Origin: CAYMJK01 sp043101635
Lineage (GTDB): Bacteria > Planctomycetota > Phycisphaerae > Phycisphaerales > UBA1924
Direction of reading: 5' to 3'
DNA length: 19,750 nucleotides
Assembly (NCBI GenBank): GCA_043101635.1
Contig: JBICIE010000158.1
Location: 1-19,750 of the forward strand
The first letter of the stretch is position 1, and each line of letters begins with the position of its first letter. A program made the position numbers and the translations under genes. Below the pieces are notes generated by a model that saw nothing but the letters and a program-made list of their open reading frames with translations, was not told where the DNA came from and made no database searches. Positions 1-7,234 of the stretch are shown in pieces.

Positions 1-79
1 CCCGCATTCGCGGGCTCTTGGAGTATGTCGGGCCAGGGGGCGGGTCTCACATTGGCCCGGGCGGCGGCACGCGCGGGCT

Positions 80-115
80 GTGGACTTGATGGACGCTATG
101 GACCTGATGGACACT
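80..115. repeat. Four-unit 9-bp tandem repeat (core ATGGAC)
   Basis: Four consecutive 9-bp units follow the pattern ATGGACNNN. The first unit begins GTGGAC instead of ATGGAC; the next three (89-97, 98-106, 107-115) have ATGGAC followed by GCT, CTG and ACT. The repeat lies just downstream of the truncated HepT remnant on the minus strand, in a stretch (1-159) where I see no convincing gene. Its function is unknown. Confidence 0.75.
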
Positions 116-159
116 GGCTGGGGAGGTACGGGCGCGGCGGCGCTGCGCGAGCCACCGGT

Positions 160-243
160 CTACGGCGCCAGGATCACCACATCCGCCCGGCTGTGCGGCA
201 GCATGTCCCACAGCAGTGCCGCGTCCCGCTCCTCAGGCGCCAT
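160..243 (-). pseudogene. Truncated HepT-like (HEPN/DUF86) toxin remnant
   Basis: A 27-residue reading frame starts with an ATG at 243-241, overlapping the end of the nucleotidyltransferase gene by 11 bases, and stops at TAG 162-160. Its N-terminus (MAPEERDAALLWDML) resembles the usual start of HepT proteins, in which a charged stretch is followed by a Leu-Trp/Leu-Asp-Met-Leu helix. Family members are about 100-140 residues and carry an RxxxxY/H active-site motif; here translation ends before any such motif, and no other frame in 1-160 looks like a HEPN continuation. The overlapping gene order matches known MntA/HepT modules. I read it as a toxin gene whose 3' part was lost by deletion or rearrangement. 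The resemblance rests on about 15 residues, so it is suggestive rather than proven. Confidence 0.6.
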
Positions 244-535
244 ACACGATCTGCCTGTTGGTCAGGATGTGATGCCGCCTGTACGGGTTCTGCGGGCGTT
301 GCTTTTCGACCAGGTCGACATCCCGCCCGAACATTGCGCGGAGTTCGTCGTGCATATCGAGCCAGGCTTCGAGCCCCGGCGCTGCGCCATCTTCGAAGAC
401 GACCAGCACATCGATGTCGCTGTCGGGTCCGAAGTCCTTCCGCAGTATGGAGCCGAACAGTGACAGTTCACGTATCTGCCACCTGCGGCAGAACGCCTCG
501 ATCTGGCTGATCGGAATCGGCAGCTTTACGACCAA
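233..535 (-). CDS. Minimal nucleotidyltransferase (MNT, MntA-type antitoxin)
   Basis: This 100-residue protein has the DNA polymerase beta-like minimal nucleotidyltransferase fold. Visible motifs are G28-S29 in LFGS, the paired metal-binding aspartates D40 and D42 in PDSDIDVLV, and a third acidic residue, D74, in VDLVEK. In characterised MntA/HepT modules the MNT protein neutralises the HEPN RNase by transferring AMP to it, and the length fits that family. The start is a TTG at 535-533 preceded by an AAGGGA-like Shine-Dalgarno sequence; homologous proteins begin at about this distance from the PIP..I..FCRRW segment. The downstream partner on the same strand is truncated, so this may be an orphan antitoxin. 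Function as an antitoxin is inferred from the family; the motifs are seen directly. Confidence 0.85.
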   Translation of the reverse strand: MVVKLPIPISQIEAFCRRWQIRELSLFGSILRKDFGPDSDIDVLVVFEDGAAPGLEAWLDMHDELRAMFGRDVDLVEKQRPQNPYRRHHILTNRQIVYGA

Positions 536-618
536 TGCTGGTCCCTTCGCCGGAGCGGGGTCGCATGAGTCTATCCAGGGCGCTGAGGCCGCCGCAGAGC
601 GCCCCGTGGGCTACAGCC

Positions 619-1632
619 TCAGCCGTACTTGCTCAGCCACTGGACGATCTGCGGCTGGCTGCGGTTGATCTGGAGCGAGCGCTGCATGGCCTTCACCGCC
701 TCGCGCAGGGCGTCGCTGTCGGCGCGCTGGCTGAACTCGTAGCGGTTGAGCATGCAGACGCCGACGCCGTTCCAGGCGGGGTAGTACGACTCGTCGGCCC
801 GGATCGCGGCGCGGAAGGCGGCCAGGGCGTCGTCGTAGCGGCGCAGCTTGAAGTTGGCGAATCCCAGCCGTTCCCAGGCCGCGGCGCTGGGCTCGCGGGT
901 GATCAGTTCGGTGAGGGCGGCCCGCATCTCCTCGTAGCGGCCGGCCTGGCGGAGGCTTTCGGCGAGATTGATGAGCAGTTCGGGCGTGATGGGGTCCATC
1001 AGTTCCGCGGCCTGCTGGTACTCGATCACGGCCTGCTCGTGTCGGCCGAGGGCGGCGTAGACAGCGCCGAGGTTGGTGCGGGCGGCGGCGGAGCGGCCAT
1101 CGATGCGGACGGCGCGTTCGGCGTAGATCACGGCCTGGCGCGGCTCATCGGCCTGCAGGTAGGCGGTGGCGAGGTTCAGGTTGGCGCCGAAATCGGAGGG
1201 GCGAAGGCTGAGGGCCCGCAGATAGGCGCCGATGGCGTCGGTCACCCGGTCGAGAAGCTGCAGGGCGAGCCCGTGGTTGAACTGGGCCTCGAAGCTGTCC
1301 GGGCGCTGCTCGGCGGCGGTCGCGAAGGCGCGCTCGGCGTCGGCGTGCTCGCCGCGGCGCATACGGACCTCGCCGAGCCCGAGGTGGGCGCCGGTCAGCA
1401 GCGGGTTGATCGCGATGGCCCGCTCGAACTCCCGCGCGGCATCGGCAAGCCGGTCCTGGCTGAGCAGGGCCCGCCCGTTGGCCTCGGCGTCGAGGGCCTG
1501 GGCCCGCATGGTGGCCTCGGCGGCCTTTCGCTCGTTGCCTCCGCCCTGGCACCCGGCCAGCGCAAGTGCGGCGATGACCGCCAGGGGCAGGAGGAGGCGC
1601 CGGTCTTTTCGTTCACAAGCCATGGCGATCAT
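619..1632 (-). CDS. TPR-repeat lipoprotein
   Basis: The protein has 337 residues. Its N-terminus is a lipoprotein signal peptide: basic residues ERKDRR, a hydrophobic run, and lipobox LAGC with the lipidated Cys at residue 28. An ATG three codons downstream (1623) is an equally possible start, since neither has a clear Shine-Dalgarno sequence. The rest is about seven tetratricopeptide repeats from roughly residue 55 to 330, with typical signatures such as ALxLxPxDFxANLNLATAYL and AxxNLGAVYAALGRHEQAV. TPR arrays are protein-protein interaction scaffolds, so a role in an envelope-attached complex is likely, but the partner is unknown. It lies 73 bp downstream of the endonuclease IV gene on the same strand and could be co-transcribed with it. 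No enzymatic domain is visible. Confidence 0.85.
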   Translation of the reverse strand: MIAMACERKDRRLLLPLAVIAALALAGCQGGGNERKAAEATMRAQALDAEANGRALLSQDRLADAAREFERAIAINPLLTGAHLGLGEVRMRRGEHADAERAFATAAEQRPDSFEAQFNHGLALQLLDRVTDAIGAYLRALSLRPSDFGANLNLATAYLQADEPRQAVIYAERAVRIDGRSAAARTNLGAVYAALGRHEQAVIEYQQAAELMDPITPELLINLAESLRQAGRYEEMRAALTELITREPSAAAWERLGFANFKLRRYDDALAAFRAAIRADESYYPAWNGVGVCMLNRYEFSQRADSDALREAVKAMQRSLQINRSQPQIVQWLSKYG

Positions 1633-1705
1633 CGCTGCAATCGACTGGGGCGGGGCGCCACTGAAACGCTTCCCGCCGGGTCCGGGTTCGCGGCCCGGGC
1701 AAACA

Positions 1706-2638
1706 TCACGCGCTTCGAGTGGGGGGTTTATCGGCTGTTTCGACCAGCTTCCGGAGCCGGGCGAGGTTCAGCCTGTCCATCGGCGTTCCGGTGGGGGTCG
1801 TCTCCTTCGGGGTCTCCAGAATCTTGGGGATGGGGGCCAGCTCGGGCCGGTTCACGACCGCGGCGAAGCCGGAGCGGGCCAGACGGGCGGCGGTCGGGCG
1901 TTTGCTCGGGCCGCCGATGGTCCCCTGGCCGATGTGGGCGTGGCGGTCGCGCCGGCTGCCCGCCGGGGCCTTCGAGTCGTTGATGTGGACGACCTTGAGA
2001 TGGCGCATGCCGCAGGTCGCGTCCCACTGCTTGAGGACCTCCTCGGCGCCGGCCCGGGTGGAGAGGTCGTAGCCGCCGGCGTGGGCGTGGCAGGTGTCAA
2101 AGCAGTAGCCGACGCGGTCGGGGGCGCCGGTCGCATCGCAGATCGCGTCGCGCAGGAGGGCCAGCTCTTCGAAGGTGCGCCCGAGGTTGGAGCCGGAGCC
2201 GACGGTGTTCTTGAGGCAGCAGATGGTGGCGTAGCCGCGCGTGTGGCCGAGCAGGTTTTTGTAGGCCCGGGCGATCCGCCGGATTCCCTGACCGGCCGTC
2301 GATGTGGTGTACGCCCCGGGATGATGCACCAGATAGGGGATGGCCAGGGCCTCGCAGCGCTCGATCTCGATGCGCATCAGATCGATCGACCTGTGCCAGA
2401 GTTCATCATCGGGGCTGGCGAGGTTGATCAGGTACGAGGCGTGGGCCACGGTCCGGCCGCGCCAGCCGAGGCGGTCCAGTTCGCCGGTCCAGTCGGCGAT
2501 GGCGGCGGGATCCAGCGGCCTGACCTTCCACTGCTGCTGGTTCTTGGTGAACACCTGCACGGTGTCCATGCCGAGGCTCTCCGCCTCGCGCAAGGCGCGG
2601 TCCATGCCGCCGGCGATGGAAAGATGGCTGCCGAACAC
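1706..2638 (-). CDS. nfo: Endonuclease IV (AP endonuclease) homologue with altered metal ligand
   Basis: Endonuclease IV is a TIM-barrel enzyme that uses three zinc ions to cut DNA 5' of abasic sites in base excision repair. From a GTG at 2638-2636 the protein is 310 residues and begins MFGSHLSIAGG, the usual family N-terminus; the frame stays open to 2749, but that extension is unlike the family and would run into the divergent lipoprotein gene. Family zinc ligands present are H66, H106 (HPG), D181 and H184 (DTCHAH), H218 (HIND), D231 and H233 (DRH), and E275 (LETP). The metal-bridging Glu of the ENT motif is replaced by Lys (K143 in CLKNTVGSGS, codon AAG at 2212-2210). The fold and family are clear; whether the enzyme is active is uncertain. 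No Shine-Dalgarno sequence is obvious at the GTG. Confidence 0.9.
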   Translation of the reverse strand: MFGSHLSIAGGMDRALREAESLGMDTVQVFTKNQQQWKVRPLDPAAIADWTGELDRLGWRGRTVAHASYLINLASPDDELWHRSIDLMRIEIERCEALAIPYLVHHPGAYTTSTAGQGIRRIARAYKNLLGHTRGYATICCLKNTVGSGSNLGRTFEELALLRDAICDATGAPDRVGYCFDTCHAHAGGYDLSTRAGAEEVLKQWDATCGMRHLKVVHINDSKAPAGSRRDRHAHIGQGTIGGPSKRPTAARLARSGFAAVVNRPELAPIPKILETPKETTPTGTPMDRLNLARLRKLVETADKPPTRSA

Positions 2639-2719
2639 AGGACGGGAGTTTACGGGGCGAGGCCCCGGATGGCCGACATAGCCATAAGGCGCTCGCTGCG
2701 CAGGAGTTGCGCATGCGCC

Positions 2720-2724
2720 GGAGG
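2720..2724 (+). promoter_or_regulatory. Shine-Dalgarno deciding a GTG start
   Basis: GGAGG lies 5 bases before the GTG at 2730. The nearby ATGs at 2713 and 2725 are in other frames, so this site supports the GTG as the start of the lipoprotein gene. Confidence 0.7.
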
Positions 2725-2729
2725 ATGCC

Positions 2730-3455
2730 GTGGGTTGTCGGGCGATCATCCTGGTTGTGGCGCTGGTGGCGACCCTGGCCGGCGGCTGCGCGACGAAGCG
2801 TCAGGCGGTCGTGACGCTGCGCTTCGAGAACGTGCGCCAGTTCGAGGGGCCCAAGGGGCCGACTGCCGACGAATGGGCGCATATCGAGCCGGTGGTGATG
2901 AAGCGCCATGTCAAGAAGAACCGCTTCGGCCTGGAGGCCGAGGTGCACGCGACGGCCCTTCCCGATCCGCCGGCGGGGATGAAGCTGCACGACTACGAGG
3001 CGACGATCGTCGTCGACGATCTGCGCGCCCTGGGCGACCTGCAGAAGGAGCTTTCCAAGCTGCAGGGGCGGCGCTTCGCCGCCGGGCGGCGCTTCCATCT
3101 GGCGCTGGACTCGGTCGATCTGCGCTACAGCGGTTCGTATGTGCAGGCGAGCGTGACGCGCTCCATCAGCGGCCGGACGCGCCCGGGCGCGATGGTGTAC
3201 ATCTTCGACGGGCCCGGTGATCCCCGCGTGGTGCAGGCCGACCCGGTCGGCGCCTGGTCCACGCCGGTGAACATCCAGCCCGGGCAGCGCTACATCCGGG
3301 GCTACAGCGTGCTGCGCGGGCGGGAGCGCAGCGTCGCGGCCAGGAAGCACTTCCAGATCGACGTTTTCAGCGGGGTGCACCAGGAGTTGACGGCCGACGA
3401 GTTCGCCGGGCGCGGTCCGAGTTTCGCCGACTTCGTCGGCGGGCTCTTCGAGTAG
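2730..3455 (+). CDS. Putative lipoprotein of unknown function
   Basis: The protein has 241 residues and starts at GTG 2730. Residues 1-20 form a short hydrophobic signal ending in LAGGC, with Cys 20 as the likely lipidation site, although Ala instead of Leu at -3 makes the lipobox slightly weak. The middle (about residues 30-135) is mixed alpha/beta and contains EATIVVDDLRALGDLQKEL. The segment from about 145 to 205 (SVTRSISGRTRPGAMVYIFD through WSTPVNIQPGQRYIRGYSV) has the look of a beta-sandwich Ig-like domain of the kind found in surface proteins. I do not recognise the family. It is divergent from the endonuclease IV gene, with about 90 bp between the two starts. Confidence 0.75.
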   Translation: MGCRAIILVVALVATLAGGCATKRQAVVTLRFENVRQFEGPKGPTADEWAHIEPVVMKRHVKKNRFGLEAEVHATALPDPPAGMKLHDYEATIVVDDLRALGDLQKELSKLQGRRFAAGRRFHLALDSVDLRYSGSYVQASVTRSISGRTRPGAMVYIFDGPGDPRVVQADPVGAWSTPVNIQPGQRYIRGYSVLRGRERSVAARKHFQIDVFSGVHQELTADEFAGRGPSFADFVGGLFE

Positions 3456-3553
3456 CCGCACCGCGGGCGAGGCGCGTTGGCGTGGCTGCGCCGGTTCGCT
3501 GCCGCGCCGCCCGCCGCCCCGCGCCGACTACCGTTGCTCGAAGGAGGACAGCC

Positions 3554-4327
3554 ATGCTCGATGGACGCGTCGCGATCGTCACAGGCGCCAGCGCCGGCAT
3601 CGGCGAGGCCATCGCACGGGATCTCGGCGCGGGCGGCGCCCGGATCGTGCTCAACGCCCGGCGCGAGGACCGGCTGCGGGCGCTGGCTGACCAGATCGGG
3701 GCCGATCGCACGGCCGTCGTCGCCGGCGACGCCGCGGACCCGGAGGTCATCGCGGCGATGCTCGACGCGGCGCCGGCCCACTTCGGCGCCGAGGCGGACC
3801 TGGTCGTGGCCAACGCGGGGCGGGGGCTGCGCGGGGGGCTGCTGGAGTCGGATCCGGCGGACTGGGAGGAGATCTTCCGGATCAACGCCCTGGGCGCCGC
3901 CCGGCTGCTGCGGGCGGCGGTCGAGCGGATGGGGCGGCTGGACGACACGCACGGCCGGCCCGGCGAGGCGCCGCAGCGGGCCCGCGACATCGTGGTGCTC
4001 GGCTCGACCGTGGGGCGGAACCTGTCGCCGTTCAGCGCGTTCTACGGCTCGGCGAAGGCGGCGGCGCACATGCTGGCCGAGTCGGCCCGGCGGGCGGCGG
4101 GGCCGCGCGGCGTGCGCGTGACGCTGATCGAGCCGGGCGTGGTGGCCAGCGAGTTCCAGCAGGTTGCGGGGTATGACCCGCAGAGCTTCGGCGAGTTCAT
4201 GGAGCGCATCGGCCCGGTGCTGACGCCCGAGGACATCGCCCGGACGGTGCGATTCATCGTGAGCCAGGCGCCGAACGTGCACCTGAGCGAAGTGATGATC
4301 CGGCCGACGCGGCAGGAGTATCCGTAG
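3554..4327 (+). CDS. Short-chain dehydrogenase/reductase (SDR)
   Basis: A 257-residue classical SDR that would oxidise or reduce a hydroxyl/carbonyl substrate using NAD(P). The Rossmann nucleotide-binding motif TGASAGIG is at residues 10-17, NAG at 87-89, the catalytic Asn at N111, and the triad continues with S151 and Y164-x3-K168 (YGSAK). An Arg-rich stretch NARREDR after beta-strand 2 suggests preference for NADP(H). The frame is open upstream, but the ATG at 3554 is chosen because AAGGAGG (3541-3547) lies 6 bases before it and MLDGRVAIVTG is the usual family start. The PG motif and the C-terminal region resemble the YdfG-like branch of oxidoreductases, but the substrate cannot be told. 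The next gene starts one base after its stop codon. Confidence 0.93.
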   Translation: MLDGRVAIVTGASAGIGEAIARDLGAGGARIVLNARREDRLRALADQIGADRTAVVAGDAADPEVIAAMLDAAPAHFGAEADLVVANAGRGLRGGLLESDPADWEEIFRINALGAARLLRAAVERMGRLDDTHGRPGEAPQRARDIVVLGSTVGRNLSPFSAFYGSAKAAAHMLAESARRAAGPRGVRVTLIEPGVVASEFQQVAGYDPQSFGEFMERIGPVLTPEDIARTVRFIVSQAPNVHLSEVMIRPTRQEYP

Positions 4328-4328
4328 A

Positions 4329-4718
4329 GTGGCTCAGAAGCCGGACTGCTCTGTCCTGGTGGCGTTGCTTTCACGACTCCCAGCGATCGACGGCACGGTG
4401 GCCTCCGGCCAGCTTCGCAGCGGTGGCTGGTGGGTGAAGTTCCAGATAAACGTGGATCATCCGCTGGCGTGGTACGTCGTCCAGGAACTCGGACACGTGC
4501 TTAACTACCTGTCTCTGAATGAACGCTTGCCCACCGTGTTCATGCCGGTATCGCCGCCGCCGTACTTGAACGGTGGCCCGCGAGATTTCCTCAGTTGGGT
4601 AATCGAGTGCGAAGATCGGGGTTTTCAGCCCGGGACGTGCGCGAAGTGGCTGGAAGGCCGCCTGCCGAATCCCATTGAAGACGAGACACAGTGGCAAACG
4701 CATGACGATGATGAATGA
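4329..4718 (+). CDS. Hypothetical protein, probably translationally coupled to the SDR
   Basis: A 129-residue soluble protein starting with GTG at 4329, one base after the SDR stop codon, so translation is probably by re-initiation. No signal peptide or membrane segment is visible. The central part is rich in aromatic and proline residues (DHPLAWYVVQELGHVLNYL, then PVSPPPYLNGGPRDFLSW, then CAKWLEGRLP), which reads like a compact conserved domain rather than random sequence; the C-terminus is acidic. I do not recognise a named family and assign no function. Base composition is less extreme in the third codon position than in the neighbouring genes, which could mean more recent acquisition. Confidence 0.7.
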   Translation: MAQKPDCSVLVALLSRLPAIDGTVASGQLRSGGWWVKFQINVDHPLAWYVVQELGHVLNYLSLNERLPTVFMPVSPPPYLNGGPRDFLSWVIECEDRGFQPGTCAKWLEGRLPNPIEDETQWQTHDDDE

Positions 4719-4720
4719 GA

Positions 4721-4745
4721 GCGGGCGGCCCCGAGGGCCGCCCGC
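4721..4745. terminator. Hairpin between convergent genes
   Basis: A perfect 11-bp inverted repeat, GCGGGCGGCCC and its complement, with a CGA loop sits just after the stop of the hypothetical gene and before the stop of the five-module gene on the other strand. There is no strong T-run on either side (the minus-strand exit reads TCTCATTCATC), so it is probably a shared bidirectional terminator of modest quality. Confidence 0.6.
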
Positions 4746-4773
4746 CGATCCATGCATTGCTCACGCCGGGCGG

Positions 4774-5871
4774 TCAGCCGCCGTTATTCGATGCTCCCGG
4801 GTGCTCGCCCTTCGCCGCGGCGATCTTGTCCAGGAACTTCTGCGGGCTCTGGTTGAAGTCCTTCACACAGCCCTTGCAGCACAGGCGGACAAGCTGCGTG
4901 CCCGCGACGATCTCGATGGCGTCGTTGTCCAACGCCTCGCCGGTGACGATGCAGGTCGCCAGCGGATAGCTGGCCCGCTGGGCGTCGGCGTAGGCCTTGT
5001 CCAGCATCGGCAGGTATTCTGTGGGCTTGTCGAAGAGCTTCCACTCGCAGCCCTCGCAGCACAGGCGCACCAGGCGGTTCATGTAGATCACGTCGTAGGC
5101 CCCGTTGTGGGCGTGGCCGCCGACGGGGCAGTCCACCAGCGGGTAGTGCGGCGCCTGCTGGGCGATGATCTGCTTGTCCATCTGGGCGAAGTACTTGTCC
5201 GGATCGCTCTGGAACGTCTTGACGCAGCCGGAGCAGCAGAATCGCACCAGCCGGTTGTTGTGGATCATGTTCACCGGCTCGCCCATGCTGCCCAGGGCGC
5301 TGCCGCGCACGGCGCAGGTGGTCAGCGGGTAGTGGGGGAGCTGCTGGGCGATCATCGCCTCGTCGATCTGGGCCCAGTACTTGGCCTTGTCCTTCTCGAA
5401 GGTGTCGACACACCCTTCGCAGCAGAACTTGACCTCGCGGCCGTCATAGGTCTTGACAATCGGGTCGCCCATCGAGCCGAGCTGCTCACCGGAGACCGGG
5501 CAGGTCAGCAGGGTGTACGGGCCGCTGGTCGTGCCGATCTCGCCGGCGCCTTCGCCCTCCTGATGATCATCGCCCTCGGGCTGGTTGGTCTGGGAGGCGA
5601 GCGAGACCCGGACGAACTCGTTCTTTTTGGCTTCGTCCCAGCCCTGGAAACCCGCGACACACCCGGGGCAGCAGAAGCCGATGGCGTGGCCGCCGTACTC
5701 GACCGTGCCGGCTGCAGCGTCGATCGGATTGCCGCTGACCGGGCAGGTGGCGTTGATCGCCTGCTTCTGGGCCTGGGCCGGCTTCTGGTTCGTCTGGGTC
5801 TGAGTCTGATACTGGGCCGCGGCGGTTCCCGCACAGAGGGCGGCCGCCATCACCAACACGCTGCACTTCAT
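4774..5871 (-). CDS. Secreted five-module CCxGC (TRASH/YHS-like) putative metal-binding protein
   Basis: A 365-residue protein with a Sec signal peptide (residues 1-19, MKCSVLVMAAALCAGTAAA) and then a Gln-rich linker. Five modules follow, each with a Cys in a CPxxG-like motif and, 23-26 residues later, CCxGC: C43/C67-C71, C124/C150-C154, C186/C212-C216, C248/C271-C275 and C307/C331-C335. The spacing C-x(22-25)-C-x3-C matches TRASH/YHS-type domains, which bind copper or other heavy metals; the bound metal here is unknown. Modules 2-4 are spaced 62 residues apart. The ATG at 5871 is chosen for its AAGGAG Shine-Dalgarno sequence and the signal peptide, although the frame is open to 5988. It lies 34 bp downstream of the phosphatase gene and is probably in its operon. 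A periplasmic metal-storage or metal-sensing role is inferred. Confidence 0.85.
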   Translation of the reverse strand: MKCSVLVMAAALCAGTAAAQYQTQTQTNQKPAQAQKQAINATCPVSGNPIDAAAGTVEYGGHAIGFCCPGCVAGFQGWDEAKKNEFVRVSLASQTNQPEGDDHQEGEGAGEIGTTSGPYTLLTCPVSGEQLGSMGDPIVKTYDGREVKFCCEGCVDTFEKDKAKYWAQIDEAMIAQQLPHYPLTTCAVRGSALGSMGEPVNMIHNNRLVRFCCSGCVKTFQSDPDKYFAQMDKQIIAQQAPHYPLVDCPVGGHAHNGAYDVIYMNRLVRLCCEGCEWKLFDKPTEYLPMLDKAYADAQRASYPLATCIVTGEALDNDAIEIVAGTQLVRLCCKGCVKDFNQSPQKFLDKIAAAKGEHPGASNNGG

Positions 5872-5905
5872 CTGCCAATCTCCTTCGTCGTTGGCCGGGC
5901 GCCGG

Positions 5906-7234
5906 TCAGGAGACCTTCGCCACGAGCATGGTCTGATCATCCGGCGCCGTCGCGCCGCCTGCAAAGGCCCCGAGCCTGCGGAGGACATCTGCGATGAGCC
6001 CCTCCGCCGTCAGCGAGCAGTTCTCGAGGGCCTCATCGAGCCTGCGCGTCTCGAACATCTCCCGGGCCGGGTTCATCGCCTCGGTCACGCCGTCGGTGTA
6101 GAGGACGATCTGGTCTCCGGGCTCAAGTGTAACCGACGCCATGTCGTAGGTATGCCCGGGAATGATCCCCAGCGGCACGGACCGGGCACAATCGAGCGTG
6201 AAGAGCGTCCCGTCGGCACACCGCTTCACCCGCGGCTGCGGGTGGCCGGCGGAGGCGTAGTCCAGCCGGAGCGTCTCGGGGTCGAAGACCCCGAAGAAGG
6301 CCGTCACGAACGAGCCGTGCTCGGCGGTGTAGCCGTCGTGCAGGCGGCGGTTCAGGTCGTCCAGCATGGCGCAGGGGCGGGCCTCGCCGACGTAGGTATG
6401 GGCCAGCGCGTGCGTCACGGCCATGAGCACCGCCGCGGGGGCCCCGTGGCCGCAGACGTCCGCGATCAGCAGGCCCCACTTGCCCTCGGGCAGCTCGAAC
6501 ACGTCGTAGTAGTCGCCCCCGGCGTGGGCCGACGGCTGGTAGTGGGCCGCCACATCGAGGCGCGGGATCCGCGGCAGCGTCCGCGGCAGCAGCGATCGCT
6601 GCAGGTCGGCGATCACGCGCAGCTCCCGGTTCAGCCGCCGGTAGGCTTCATCCAGGTCGCGCTTGAGCACGAGGTTCTGCGTCGCGCGGCCGAAGAGGTT
6701 GGTGGTCCAGACCCGTTCGGGAAGCTGCTCGGGGTCGAAGGCCCCCGGCTCGCGGGCCAGGAAGACCGTCATGTTCAGGGCGACGCCGTCGTCGTAGACC
6801 GGGATCGCGATCAGCGACCGGTAGTTGCGGAGGTACTCGAATGCAGGGTCGTCGGGCTCGGGCTCCAGCTCATCGATGATCCGCGCCTCGTCGCCGTACA
6901 GCAGTTCGCCGAGGAGCCCGGTCCGCAGCAGTGGGAGTTGTTCCGGATTTCGCCAAGGGTTGATCTGCTCGGTCCAGGCGCTGTTGCGGGTCATCCGGTA
7001 CCACGGCGCATCCAGATTGCGCCGGCTGACCGAGATCAGGGCGTCGCCCGGGCGGAAGCGGGCCATCCGCCTCGAGTACGCCCGCACCATCTCTTCCGGC
7101 TCGGTGCGGGTGGAGATATCCCGCATCATCTCCACGACGTACGTCAGGCGATCCTGCCACGATTCGCCCTCGGTGTCGGAGCGCAGCGACGACAGCCGGA
7201 ACGCATCGTCCGCCGGATGGGTGTTCTGCGTCAT
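5906..7234 (-). CDS. GAF-SpoIIE (RsbU-type) serine phosphatase
   Basis: A 442-residue cytoplasmic protein. Residues about 35-190 look like a GAF sensor domain, about 190-220 is a helical linker (LNRELRVIADLQRSLLP), and about 225-442 is the PP2C-type SpoIIE/RsbU phosphatase domain. Metal-binding aspartates are D241 (GGDYYD), D259 (ADVCGHG), D381 (YTDGVTE) and D432/D433 (PDDQT). Such enzymes dephosphorylate anti-sigma-factor antagonists in partner-switching pathways that control stress or surface responses. The start at 7234 is the ATG of an ATGA overlap with the stop of the dockerin gene; an ATG at 7240 is possible. No anti-anti-sigma factor or HPK-like kinase gene is visible in the window, so its target is elsewhere. 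Confidence 0.93.
   Translation of the reverse strand: MTQNTHPADDAFRLSSLRSDTEGESWQDRLTYVVEMMRDISTRTEPEEMVRAYSRRMARFRPGDALISVSRRNLDAPWYRMTRNSAWTEQINPWRNPEQLPLLRTGLLGELLYGDEARIIDELEPEPDDPAFEYLRNYRSLIAIPVYDDGVALNMTVFLAREPGAFDPEQLPERVWTTNLFGRATQNLVLKRDLDEAYRRLNRELRVIADLQRSLLPRTLPRIPRLDVAAHYQPSAHAGGDYYDVFELPEGKWGLLIADVCGHGAPAAVLMAVTHALAHTYVGEARPCAMLDDLNRRLHDGYTAEHGSFVTAFFGVFDPETLRLDYASAGHPQPRVKRCADGTLFTLDCARSVPLGIIPGHTYDMASVTLEPGDQIVLYTDGVTEAMNPAREMFETRRLDEALENCSLTAEGLIADVLRRLGAFAGGATAPDDQTMLVAKVS

Noticed and set aside
535..1983. A 482-codon plus-strand frame opposite the TPR lipoprotein and endonuclease IV genes.
   Set aside because: It mirrors the codon pattern of the minus-strand genes, which carry clear TPR and endonuclease IV motifs; its product has no recognisable features.
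2639..2749. Extension of the endonuclease IV frame to an upstream ATG at 2749.
   Set aside because: The extra 37 residues have no counterpart in the family and would overlap the start of the divergent lipoprotein gene; the GTG at 2638 gives the usual N-terminus.
1232..3220. A 662-codon plus-strand frame across the endonuclease IV gene and into the lipoprotein.
   Set aside because: It covers parts of two well-supported genes on different strands in other frames and is low-complexity in composition.
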